A stretch of 48,533 nucleotides of DNA. Origin: JBBKXJ01 sp037969395. GTDB taxonomy: Bacteria > Pseudomonadota > Gammaproteobacteria > Pseudomonadales > JAUIET01. Shown here piece by piece: positions 8,152 through 15,471 of this stretch. The notes beneath the pieces are model-generated. The model saw only the letters and a program-made list of their open reading frames with translations, searched no databases and was not told the DNA's origin. The DNA lies in the NCBI GenBank assembly GCA_037969395.1, contig JBBKXJ010000108.1, positions 1 through 48,533 of the forward strand, in the 5' to 3' direction. How positions within the stretch are numbered: position 1 is the stretch's first letter; every line of letters begins with the position of its first letter. Made by a program: the position numbers and the translations under genes.

Positions 8152-8646
8152 ATGCGACACTACGAAATAGTGTTTCTGGTCCACCCTGACCAGAGCGAAC
8201 AAGTGCCCAGCATGATTGAGCGTTACAAGACGACAATCGAAAAAGACGGCGGTCAGATCCATCGTCTTGAAGACTGGGGCCGGCGTCAGCTGGCGTATCC
8301 ACTCAACAAACTGCATAAAGCCCATTATGTGATGATGAATGTTGAGATCAATAACGAAGCGCTGGAAGAGTTAGGAACAGCGTTCCGCTATAACGACGCC
8401 GTGCTGCGTAATCTGGTTATCAAACGCAAGGCAGCGGTGACCGAAGATTCGGTCATCATGAAGCAGGAGCGTGAAAACCGCGAACGCAAAGCGCGCAACG
8501 AAGAGTACGCGCAGAAAAATGCCGCCCGTGCGGAAGCCGAAAACAAGCGTGCTGCTGACACAGCCGCACGCGAGTCTGCAGCCGCAGCCGATCAACCAGA
8601 AACCGCTGCCGAGGGTCAAACCCCCGCCGCGTCTGATAAAGAGTAG
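8152..8646 (+). CDS. rpsF: 30S ribosomal protein S6
   Basis: A 164-residue S6. The conserved domain (about 1-97) starts MRHYEIVFLVHPDQSEQV and contains EDWGRRQLAYPL and the AVLRNLVIK strand. Beyond it is a charged, alanine/glutamate-rich tail of about 65 residues, longer than the E. coli tail, probably disordered. E. coli S6 is post-translationally glutamylated at its C-terminus by RimK; this tail ends DKE, and whether it is modified is unknown. It is the first gene of the ribosomal protein operon with rpsR, and no priB lies between them. Confidence 0.97.
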   Translation: MRHYEIVFLVHPDQSEQVPSMIERYKTTIEKDGGQIHRLEDWGRRQLAYPLNKLHKAHYVMMNVEINNEALEELGTAFRYNDAVLRNLVIKRKAAVTEDSVIMKQERENRERKARNEEYAQKNAARAEAENKRAADTAARESAAAADQPETAAEGQTPAASDKE

Positions 8647-8655
8647 AGGTGCCGC

Positions 8656-8883
8656 ATGGCTCGTTATTTTCGTCGTAGAAAGTATTGTAAATTTACCGCC
8701 GAAGGTATTACCGAGGTCGACTACAAAGACCTGGAAATTCTCAAGGAATTTGTTAGCGAGAGCGGCAAGATTGTTCCCAGTCGTATTACCGGCACCAAAG
8801 CCAAATACCAGCGCCAACTCGCGACTGCCGTCAAACGCGCGCGTTATTTGGCACTGCTGCAATATACCGACGGCCATAAATAA
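8656..8883 (+). CDS. rpsR: 30S ribosomal protein S18
   Basis: A 75-residue S18 of normal size. It begins MARYFRRRKYCKF and carries the conserved ITEVDYKD, LLQYTD and GKIVPSRITGT segments. S18 pairs with S6 on the 30S platform. The start is an ATG with GAGGTG upstream. The next gene follows after a triplicated 20-bp sequence. Confidence 0.98.
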   Translation: MARYFRRRKYCKFTAEGITEVDYKDLEILKEFVSESGKIVPSRITGTKAKYQRQLATAVKRARYLALLQYTDGHK

Positions 8884-8910
8884 GCGGAATTTGCGCTGTC
8901 GGAACAGTTT

Positions 8911-8970
8911 ATGTGCGGTCTAGCCATTTTATGTGCGGTCTAGCCAGTTAATGCGCGGTCTAGCCAGCTT
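8911..8970 (+). repeat. Three tandem copies of a 20-bp start-codon module
   Basis: Units at 8911-8930, 8931-8950 and 8951-8970 share ATG(T/C)GCGGTCTAGCC and differ only in their last five bases and one other. The third copy carries the start codon of the DUF2232 gene; the first two carry decoy ATGs. Since 20 is not a multiple of three, the decoys open different frames: copy 1 gives a 10-codon ORF ending at 8941-8943, and copy 2 a six-codon ORF whose TAA (8949-8951) overlaps the real ATG. The only Shine-Dalgarno-like GGAA (8901-8904) serves copy 1. Confidence 0.85.
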
Positions 8971-9799
8971 CATTATGCGCAGCCGCTCGCGGGCACTGTT
9001 AGTCGCCGTGCCCAGCGCCGGCACGGCCATATTTTTCTGGGTTGGCGCGGCTGCAATCGCGCTGGTTACACTGCGCAAAGGCATTTACGAAGGTGGCCTG
9101 GTTTGCTTATGGAGTCTGCTGCCGGCAGCTTTATTGGCGTGGCTGATGAATCCGCTACCGCTAATGATTGTGCTATGTACCTTTGCGATGGCGGCGCTAC
9201 TGCGCAGTCTCGCGACGTGGTCCAGTGCGCTGTTATGTGCGTCGGCTGCCGGTGCGCTGTTTGCCACTGTGCTGCTGTTCGGTCTCACCGATTATATGCA
9301 GGAGTTTCTGCGCCAGTACACGCAAATTTTTGCCCAGCTTGAAAAGGAACTGGCGAGCAATAACCCCGCTGGAGCCAGCCTGTTGCCGCATTTGGGCTTG
9401 TCGCAAATGGCCGGTATGTTTGGTATCTATGTGGCGCTGTTTAGTGTGCTCAGTCTAATTATTGGCCGCTACTGGCAGGCGCTATTGTATAATCCGGGCG
9501 GATTTCGGCAAGAGTTCCATGCGCTGCGCCTGCCGATAACTCTGGTAATACCGCTGGTTGTGCTAGCTGGCCTGTGTTTGCTGAGTGCGGAATATCAAAT
9601 CTGGGCGTGGATTTTTCTGGTGCCGCTGCTGATTGCCGGCATTGCATTGGTGCACGGACTGGCGGCCCGCAAGAAAGTCAGTGGTCTCGCGCTGGGGGCG
9701 TTTTACGTGGCACTAATTTTAATTAATCCAGTTAAACTGCTGCTGTGCGTAGCAGCGGTGTTCGACAGTTGGCGGAATTTTCGCGCGCGTAGTGCGTAG
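8951..9799 (+). CDS. DUF2232 family membrane protein
   Basis: A 282-residue, highly hydrophobic protein with roughly seven to eight membrane helices and no recognised catalytic motif. A gene of this family commonly lies between rpsR and rplI in pseudomonads; its function is not known. I chose the ATG at 8951 because the resulting N-terminus, MRGLASFIMR, fits the expected family start, whereas the longer frame uses a GTG inside the second repeat copy. A later ATG at 8975 is also possible. No Shine-Dalgarno precedes 8951; initiation may rely on coupling from the tiny upstream ORF that ends on the start codon. Confidence 0.82.
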   Translation: MRGLASFIMRSRSRALLVAVPSAGTAIFFWVGAAAIALVTLRKGIYEGGLVCLWSLLPAALLAWLMNPLPLMIVLCTFAMAALLRSLATWSSALLCASAAGALFATVLLFGLTDYMQEFLRQYTQIFAQLEKELASNNPAGASLLPHLGLSQMAGMFGIYVALFSVLSLIIGRYWQALLYNPGGFRQEFHALRLPITLVIPLVVLAGLCLLSAEYQIWAWIFLVPLLIAGIALVHGLAARKKVSGLALGAFYVALILINPVKLLLCVAAVFDSWRNFRARSA

Positions 9800-9859
9800 C
9801 GGGAACTTGAATAAGCAGTTGTGGAAAACTCAAATAGATTGAAGATGAAGGTGTAAGTA

Positions 9860-10306
9860 ATGGAAGTAATCCTGTTAGAAAAAGTCGGCAAATTAGGCGA
9901 CCTGGGCGATACAGTCAGCGTAAAATCAGGTTTCGGACGCAACTTCTTGCTGCCCGGTGGCAAGGCTGTGTCGGCAACCAAAGACAATGTCGCTAAATTT
10001 GACGCCCGCCGCGCCGACTTGGAAAAAGCCGCCGCCGAGAAATTGAGTGCCGCCCAGTCGCGTGCCGACAAGCTTGCCGGTTTATATCTCAGCATTCCGA
10101 GCAACGCCGGCGAAGAAGGCAAATTGTTTGGCTCCATTGGCACCCGCGATATTGCTGATTGCATCACTAAGGCGGGCGCCGAAGTGAGCAAAAGCGAAGT
10201 CAAATTACCCAAGGGCGCGATCAGGGAGCTGGGCGACTACGAAGTCGATATTCAGCTACACAGCGATATAACCCAAACGGTCACGTTGCACGTTATCCCC
10301 GAGTAA
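9860..10306 (+). CDS. rplI: 50S ribosomal protein L9
   Basis: A 148-residue L9 of standard size. The N-terminal rRNA-binding domain has the family signature (VKSGFGRNFLLPGGKA), followed by the long connecting helix (about 40-75, rich in Ala, Lys and Glu) and a C-terminal domain with GKLFGSIGTRDIAD. L9 binds 23S rRNA at the base of the L1 stalk and affects reading-frame maintenance. An ATG start follows a purine-rich GAAGGTGTAAG. Confidence 0.98.
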   Translation: MEVILLEKVGKLGDLGDTVSVKSGFGRNFLLPGGKAVSATKDNVAKFDARRADLEKAAAEKLSAAQSRADKLAGLYLSIPSNAGEEGKLFGSIGTRDIADCITKAGAEVSKSEVKLPKGAIRELGDYEVDIQLHSDITQTVTLHVIPE

Positions 10307-10338
10307 GCCCGTCGCCCTCTATACGGTGTGGGTGAATT

Positions 10339-10603
10339 AGTGTGGTGTAACGAATAAAGCGTTCATATAGCGAGTCGCCAAGGGGTCAGCCGTAAGGCGC
10401 ATTGCCGAAGGCATATTGGGCATACGTCAAGGGAATGCAACGCAGCGGATGGCCGCTTGGCGGCTCGCCCGAAGGGAAGCACACAATTTGCGCTCTGCGG
10501 CGTTGCAGTTCTTGCAAAGGTGACCTACATTCCCGGCGAACTGCGCCTTGCAGAGCACAAATTGTGAGCTTCTATATGTACGCTTTATTCGTTACACCAC
10601 ACT
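10339..10603. mobile_element. MITE-like palindromic element, 265 bp
   Basis: Perfect 23-bp terminal inverted repeats, AGTGTGGTGTAACGAATAAA... at 10339-10361 and its complement at 10581-10603. Nested hairpins lie inside: TGCAACGC near 10437 with GCGTTGCA near 10499, and a longer pair around CACAATTTG...GCTCTGC at about 10480 and 10545. It contains GAAGGCATATTGGGCATACGTC, clearly related to an internal segment of the 6922-7241 element, so the two belong to one family or share parts. It ends one base before the dnaB ATG. Confidence 0.72.
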
Positions 10604-10604
10604 G

Positions 10605-11999
10605 ATGGAAGACTCGCAGCCGCAGTCACTGGACGACGCTGAAGTTGCCCGGCTAAAAATTCCGCCGCATTCCATTGAGGCGGAGCAGTCGGTGCTGGGT
10701 GGGCTGCTGCTGTCTGGCGAGAGCTGGGAGCGAGTCGCCGACATCATCACGGCGGTCGATTTCTACCGCAGCGAACATCGGCTGATGTTCCAGGCGATGG
10801 AAAAGCTGGTCGAGAACGAACAGCCGCTCGACCTGCACACCGTAGCCGACGCACTGGCCGACCTGAAAGAGTTACAGCGAGTCGGCGGCATAGCCTACAT
10901 CGCCGAAATAGCCCATAACACTCCCAGCGCCAGCAATATTCGCGCTTATGCGACAATCGTGCGTGAGCGCGCCATTCTGCGCCAGCTCATAGGCGCGGCC
11001 GCGACGATCGTCGACAGCGGCTATTTCACCGAAGGCCGCAGCAGCAGCGATATTCTCGAAGACGCCGAGCGGCAGATTCTGCAAATCGCCGAAGGTCGCA
11101 CCAAAGGCGGCGGTCCGCAATGGGTCACCCCCATTCTCAAAACCACGCTGGACCGGCTCGACGAGCTGTGTCAGTCCGACAGCTCACTGACCGGTCTCAG
11201 CACCGGTTTCAGCAAGCTGGACGAAAAAACTTCGGGCTTACAGCCCTCTGATCTAATCATCGTCGCCGCGCGCCCTTCTATGGGCAAAACCAGTTTTGCG
11301 ATGAATCTGGTAGAAAACGTGATCACCAGCAGCAATAAAAAGCCGGTGGTGGTATTCAGTATGGAAATGCCGGCCGAAGCGTTGACCATGCGCATGCTGT
11401 CTTCGATCGGCAAGATCGATCAAAATCGGGTGCGTACTGGCAACCTGAAGGGCGATGACTGGACCAAACTCAGCGCGGCGGTAGGCAAATTGAAAGACAA
11501 ACCGCTGTTTATCGACGATACGCCGGCACTAACCCCCACCGAGGTGCGTTCACGCACGCGCCGTCTGATGCGTGAGCACGGTGAAATCGGCATGGTGATG
11601 ATCGACTATCTGCAGCTGATGCAAATCGCTGGCAGCAGCGAAGGCCGCACGGCGGAAATTTCGGAAATTTCGCGCTCGTTAAAGAGCCTGGCGAAAGAGT
11701 TTAACTGCCCGGTGATTGCGCTGTCGCAGTTAAACCGCGCCGTTGAACAGCGTCCTAACCGGCGCCCTGTGATGTCGGATTTGCGCGAGTCAGGTGCCAT
11801 CGAGCAGGATGCCGATGTCATTATGTTCATCTATCGCGATGAAGTGTATAACGAAGACACCCCCGAGAAGGGCGTTGCCGAGATTAACATTGGTAAACAG
11901 CGTAACGGCCCGATTGGCATGTGTAAGCTGGCCTTCTTCGGCCAGTACACGCGCTTTGAGAATTTGGCTTTCGGTGGCGACTATCCCGAGATGGAATAA
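10605..11999 (+). CDS. dnaB: Replicative DNA helicase DnaB
   Basis: A 464-residue hexameric 5'-3' helicase that drives the replication fork. The N-terminal domain begins KIPPHSIEAEQSVLGGLL; the RecA-like domain has Walker A in ARPSMGKTSF (about residues 220-230), Walker B in MVMIDYLQLM, and DnaB motifs LSQLNRAVEQR, SDLRESGAIEQDADV and KQRNGPIG. The frame is open further upstream to a TTG inside the repeat element, but homology starts soon after this ATG. There is no Shine-Dalgarno: the 24 bases before the ATG are the inverted repeat of the element. A helicase-loader-like gene pair faces it downstream. Confidence 0.96.
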   Translation: MEDSQPQSLDDAEVARLKIPPHSIEAEQSVLGGLLLSGESWERVADIITAVDFYRSEHRLMFQAMEKLVENEQPLDLHTVADALADLKELQRVGGIAYIAEIAHNTPSASNIRAYATIVRERAILRQLIGAAATIVDSGYFTEGRSSSDILEDAERQILQIAEGRTKGGGPQWVTPILKTTLDRLDELCQSDSSLTGLSTGFSKLDEKTSGLQPSDLIIVAARPSMGKTSFAMNLVENVITSSNKKPVVVFSMEMPAEALTMRMLSSIGKIDQNRVRTGNLKGDDWTKLSAAVGKLKDKPLFIDDTPALTPTEVRSRTRRLMREHGEIGMVMIDYLQLMQIAGSSEGRTAEISEISRSLKSLAKEFNCPVIALSQLNRAVEQRPNRRPVMSDLRESGAIEQDADVIMFIYRDEVYNEDTPEKGVAEINIGKQRNGPIGMCKLAFFGQYTRFENLAFGGDYPEME

Positions 12000-12014
12000 G
12001 TACCATTCAATACC

Positions 12015-12035
12015 CGTAGAGTGCGCTGTGCGCAC
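12015..12035. repeat. Dispersed palindromic repeat, single copy
   Basis: CGTAGAGTGCGCTGTGCGCAC just after the dnaB stop, one base different from the copy at 6333. It may act as an mRNA 3'-end hairpin. Confidence 0.65.
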
Positions 12036-12083
12036 AGGGTAGCGCAATGACAGAACTGTTTAAACGCAGCCGACGCCACACTA

Positions 12084-12241
12084 AGGGCCCGCGTCGAAAT
12101 TAAATCACATTTTGCCGGCCGATCCATCCCGCCTGGCTGCGTTGCGAAAACTTGAAATATACTTATATTCCTGCATTTTCGCGTCTTGCCATGCGGGCGC
12201 CTCGACACGCAAATCTGTGATTTTATTTTGACGCGGGCCCT
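12084..12241. repeat. Palindromic MITE-like element between convergent genes, 158 bp
   Basis: Near-perfect 26-bp inverted ends (24 of 26 matching): AGGGCCCGCGTCGAAATTAA... at 12084-12109 and its complement at 12216-12241. Internally a TTGCGAAAA segment near 12142 faces a complementary TTTTCGCGTCTTG near 12175. It sits between the 3' ends of dnaB and the lambda-P-like gene, three bases from the latter's stop codon, where it could work as a bidirectional terminator or mRNA stabiliser. Confidence 0.65.
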
Positions 12242-12244
12242 AAA

Positions 12245-12928
12245 TTACAGACCGCTTTGTTTCCGCAACCCGCGCAACTTTTCCAGTCTTTCTTCCTTTG
12301 ACAACTCCGGCCCCTGCACTTCGTCCGCCAAAGCGGGCTGCGCCTCGACGCTGAACTGCTCGCCATTCAAAGCACGCTGGCACAGCAGCTGGTAGTGGTA
12401 CTCAAATACCGGCAAGGTTTTGCCCTCGGCATTATTTGCCAGAAAAAACCATTCGCTGGCAACGCCGGCGTAATACACCAGCGGATGCGACCAGGCGAAA
12501 TTTCGTTTTGGGCTGGGCGCGATGCAAGCCTCGCGAAAGGCGCTGTAGGCGTCCGGTATGCCCAATACCTGCAATTGCGCCAGGCAGTGTTTTTGAATGC
12601 TGTGCAGGCTGGGCAGATATTCGGAGGCTGCAATCGCCGCGCGGCAGGCTTTGAGCATGATCTCGGGCGAATAGCCGCGTAATGCGTCCAGCCATAGCTG
12701 CTTGGCTAGCGTGACGCTGTCTTCGTGGGCGAAGGCCTTGTGGTATTGATTATGATAGGCCAGCTCAAGTTCGGCGAAGATGCGGTTGATCGCGTCGATC
12801 TGATCCGCGTTGGCGCCGAGCGGTTCGGCGCGCTCAGGTGCCGCTGGCCCAGCTGCGGTCGGTGAGCCGCTCGAAGGTTGACTTAGCTGCTGTTTGACCT
12901 GTTCGATCAGAGTGTTGCCGCTGCGCAT
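12245..12928 (-). CDS. Replication protein P-like helicase loader candidate
   Basis: A 227-residue protein resembling phage lambda replication protein P, which binds DnaB and loads it at the origin. The matching pattern is an INRIFAELELAY helix, a QLWLDALRGYSPEIMLKACR segment, YLPSLHSIQKHC, then a FAWSHPLVYYAG block and an aromatic helix, with a basic C-terminus. The first 40 residues are Ser/Pro/Ala-rich and probably flexible. If the ATG at 12928 is right, its first 95 bases overlap the end of the upstream gene in another frame, implying coupling; only a weak AGGCAGG lies upstream. No neighbouring phage genes were seen. Function is inferred from similarity and from the adjacent dnaB. Confidence 0.68.
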   Translation of the reverse strand: MRSGNTLIEQVKQQLSQPSSGSPTAAGPAAPERAEPLGANADQIDAINRIFAELELAYHNQYHKAFAHEDSVTLAKQLWLDALRGYSPEIMLKACRAAIAASEYLPSLHSIQKHCLAQLQVLGIPDAYSAFREACIAPSPKRNFAWSHPLVYYAGVASEWFFLANNAEGKTLPVFEYHYQLLCQRALNGEQFSVEAQPALADEVQGPELSKEERLEKLRGLRKQSGL

Positions 12929-13934
12929 AGTTGCCTGCCTGCTGTGTTGGTAGCTGGTGTTGTTTGGCCCAATGAAACTTCACATGCTGCAGGAATTTGG
13001 TATTCCAGGATGCATGCAGCTGTTTGGTGTCGCGCCAAAACAGCACGAACTCCCTAATCAGCCCCTCGGCAAATTCGCGGTCTATATTGGCCAGCCGCAG
13101 TATATCGAATACGTCGTTGTTGGGTTGCCAGTTGGCGGGGATTATTTGCGGTTCGCTGTCGTGTTGCAAGCTGGATTTAAAGCGCGGCCACTGGCGTTTG
13201 ACATGAGCGATAAATTTTGAATTCCAGGTGGTGGTGGCCTCGCCGCGCTCACGCCAGTAAAGAACAAACTCAGCAATGGCATCCTCAATAAATTGCGGCG
13301 CAATGCCGATACGCTGCAGTATTTCCAGTGCGTCTTCGCTGGGCTGCCAGCGTCGCTCGATGGGGTCAAGCGTATTGTTTTGCATCGCTTCCTGTTCGCG
13401 CCAGGTGCGAATAACCTGGCGCAAAAATTTATTGCCCCAGGCGTAGGTCGCCTCGCCGCGTGCGGTCCAGTAGCTGATAAATTCGGGCAGCAGCTGCAGG
13501 GCGAAACCACGTGGAATGCCGTGCTGATCAATCTGCTGCAGTATCGCCTCTTCGGGTTGCCAATGCGGCGCGATATGGCTGCTGCCCGCCACCTGCGCAC
13601 GTGGTGGCGTATTGCCATACGCCGGCGCCTTCATATTCAGGGCAAACTGCAGGTGTAGCACCTGGGTAAACGGTGGGCTATCGAGCAGTAGCAGGCCTTT
13701 GTCTACCAGGCTTTTGCTCACTCGTTGTACGTCCAGCGCCGACCAGAACGGCAGCAGACGCCGTACCGTCGGTTCGCTGAGATGAATCCAGACCAGCCCG
13801 TCGGCCTGCGCTGAGGGGTGATGAAACAGCACTTCCTGCAGGCTTTGCAGCAGCACGGCTTCCTCCAAGCCGATGGTAGCCGCCAGCGACGGTGAAAAGC
13901 AGGCGGTGCGTTCGGGCAGAAAAGAAGAGCTCAT
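12834..13934 (-). CDS. DnaT-like primosomal protein with three DnaT domains
   Basis: A 366-residue protein. The N-terminus (about 1-105) looks like a winged-helix domain of the phage/plasmid replication type (GLEEAVLLQSLQEVL, LVWIHLSEPTVRRLLPFWS, LVDKGLLLLDS). It is followed by three homologous units at about 123-182, 203-260 and 275-333. Each has the form WQP-(x)n-I-(x)n-F-(x)n-EF(I/V)xYW-(x)n-W-x-(S/T/N)KF(L/I)-(x)n-W, matching the C-terminal ssDNA-binding domain of E. coli DnaT, which normally has one copy. DnaT acts in PriA-dependent helicase reloading. A role in delivering DnaB together with the downstream lambda-P-like protein is inferred. It is divergent from radA. Confidence 0.75.
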   Translation of the reverse strand: MSSSFLPERTACFSPSLAATIGLEEAVLLQSLQEVLFHHPSAQADGLVWIHLSEPTVRRLLPFWSALDVQRVSKSLVDKGLLLLDSPPFTQVLHLQFALNMKAPAYGNTPPRAQVAGSSHIAPHWQPEEAILQQIDQHGIPRGFALQLLPEFISYWTARGEATYAWGNKFLRQVIRTWREQEAMQNNTLDPIERRWQPSEDALEILQRIGIAPQFIEDAIAEFVLYWRERGEATTTWNSKFIAHVKRQWPRFKSSLQHDSEPQIIPANWQPNNDVFDILRLANIDREFAEGLIREFVLFWRDTKQLHASWNTKFLQHVKFHWAKQHQLPTQQAGNYAQRQHSDRTGQTAAKSTFERLTDRSWASGT

Positions 13935-14017
13935 AAATGACTGAAGATAGGAGGCTAAGGCATGGGGTGAATCGTCCTGATTCTACGTCGGTGTGAAACG
14001 GGCTGTCACGGTTTTAT

Positions 14018-14026
14018 TGCTACAAT
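14018..14026 (+). promoter_or_regulatory. Extended -10 promoter candidate of radA
   Basis: TGCTACAAT, an extended -10 element, ends 35 bases before the radA ATG; there is no good -35. Between the AGAGG (14039-14043) and the ATG lies a small hairpin GCCCTTTAGGGC (14045-14056). Its 3' arm offers an alternative AGGG Shine-Dalgarno six bases before the ATG. Confidence 0.4.
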
Positions 14027-14061
14027 TGCGTTTTCTATAGAGGTGCCCTTTAGGGCTGACC

Positions 14062-15426
14062 ATGGCAAAAACTCGCAAGGCATACGTTTGTACCGACTGC
14101 GGACAAGATTACCAGAAATGGCAGGGCCAATGTTTAAATTGCAATGCCTGGAATACCGTCAACGAGATTTCGCTGGGCGGACGTGAAACTACGAACACTA
14201 TCAGAAAAGCCGGCTACGCCGGCGAGCGCTCGCCAGTACAACTGCTAAGCGACATCGACGCCAACGAACATGCACGCATCAGCACCGGCATGCTGGAGTT
14301 CGACCGGGTGCTGGGCGGCGGTATGGTGCCAGGCTCGGCAATTCTGATCGGTGGCAACCCGGGCGCAGGCAAAAGCACCTTATTACTGCAAACCGTGTGT
14401 AAGCTGGCGGCGAGTCACTCCGCTCTGTATATCACCGGCGAGGAGTCGCTGCAGCAAATCGCCATGCGCGGCCAGCGACTGGGATTGCCCGCCGCTGACT
14501 TGAAGATGCTGGCCGAAACCAATATTAGCGCTATTTTGCAGGCGATCGAGCAACAGCAGCCGCGCGTGGTGGTGGTCGATTCCATTCAGGCGACCTATGT
14601 GCCGGAGCTAGCCTCCGCTCCCGGCGGCGTGGCGCAGGTGCGAGAGTCCGCTGCCTATTTACTGCAGGCAGCGAAGAAAAAAGGCTTCGTATTATTTCTG
14701 GTCGGCCATGTCACCAAAGACGGCAGCCTGGCCGGGCCAAAAGTGCTGGAGCATATGATTGATTGCTCCATCTTGCTGGAGTCCAGCAATGACAGCCGCT
14801 TTCGCATGTTACGCGGCCAGAAAAACCGCTTCGGTGCGGTCAATGAACTCGGCGTATTCGCCATGGGCGAGCAGGGCTTAAAAGAGGTGCGCAACCCGTC
14901 GGCGATATTTTTATCGCGCGGTGAACAGCCCACGCCTGGCAGTGTGGTGATGGTGGTTTGGGAAGGTACCCGACCGCTGCTGGTTGAAATTCAGGCGCTG
15001 GTAGACGATAGCCAGCTCGCCAATCCGCGCCGCGTTGCGGTCGGCATGGAAGCGAACCGACTGGCCTTGTTGCTGGCAGTTTTACATCGTCACGGCGGTT
15101 TGCAGCTGGGCGGGCAAGACGTATTTGTCAACGTGGTCGGTGGCGTCAAAGTACTGGAAACCAGCGCCGACCTGGCGTTATTGCTGGCGCTGGTCAGCAG
15201 CTTTCGCGACCGTGTACTGCCGAAGAATCTGGTCGTATTCGGTGAGGTTGGTTTGGGTGGCGAAATTCGGCCGGTGCCGTCGGGACAAGAGCGGCTAAAC
15301 GAAGCAGCCAAACACGGCTTTCAGCGAGCGATAGTGCCACGCGCTAATTTGCCAAAGCAAAAAATTGCCGGCATGGAAATTATCGGCGTAGATAAAGTCA
15401 GCGAAGCGCTGGAAGCGTTCGATTGA
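14062..15426 (+). CDS. radA: DNA repair protein RadA
   Basis: A 454-residue RecA-related branch-migration helicase for homologous recombination. It has an N-terminal zinc finger (CTDCG...CLNC, residues about 10-28), Walker A GGNPGAGKST, Walker B VVVDSIQ, the RadA-specific KNRFGAVNELGVF motif, and a C-terminal Lon-protease-like domain containing GGQDVFVNVVGG and VFGEVGLGGEIRPV. Full length. It is divergent from the DnaT-like gene and convergent with the thioesterase gene; radA lying next to replication-restart-type genes makes functional sense. Confidence 0.97.
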   Translation: MAKTRKAYVCTDCGQDYQKWQGQCLNCNAWNTVNEISLGGRETTNTIRKAGYAGERSPVQLLSDIDANEHARISTGMLEFDRVLGGGMVPGSAILIGGNPGAGKSTLLLQTVCKLAASHSALYITGEESLQQIAMRGQRLGLPAADLKMLAETNISAILQAIEQQQPRVVVVDSIQATYVPELASAPGGVAQVRESAAYLLQAAKKKGFVLFLVGHVTKDGSLAGPKVLEHMIDCSILLESSNDSRFRMLRGQKNRFGAVNELGVFAMGEQGLKEVRNPSAIFLSRGEQPTPGSVVMVVWEGTRPLLVEIQALVDDSQLANPRRVAVGMEANRLALLLAVLHRHGGLQLGGQDVFVNVVGGVKVLETSADLALLLALVSSFRDRVLPKNLVVFGEVGLGGEIRPVPSGQERLNEAAKHGFQRAIVPRANLPKQKIAGMEIIGVDKVSEALEAFD

Positions 15427-15434
15427 AACAGAAA

Positions 15435-15455
15435 CGTGGAGTGTGCCGTGCGCTT
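15435..15455. repeat. Degenerate copy of dispersed palindromic repeat
   Basis: CGTGGAGTGTGCCGTGCGCTT lies between the convergent ends of radA and the thioesterase gene. It differs from the 6333 copy at four positions. Confidence 0.45.
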
Positions 15456-15471
15456 ACTACAAAAAGGTGAT

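Noticed and set aside
10548..10604. Upstream TTG start for dnaB inside the palindromic element
   Set aside because: The extra residues are translated repeat sequence with no DnaB resemblance; the ATG at 10605 lies just before the conserved N-terminal domain.
12245..13934. Prophage remnant around the lambda-P-like gene
   Set aside because: No integrase, repressor, structural gene or attachment duplication is visible; flanks are ordinary housekeeping genes.
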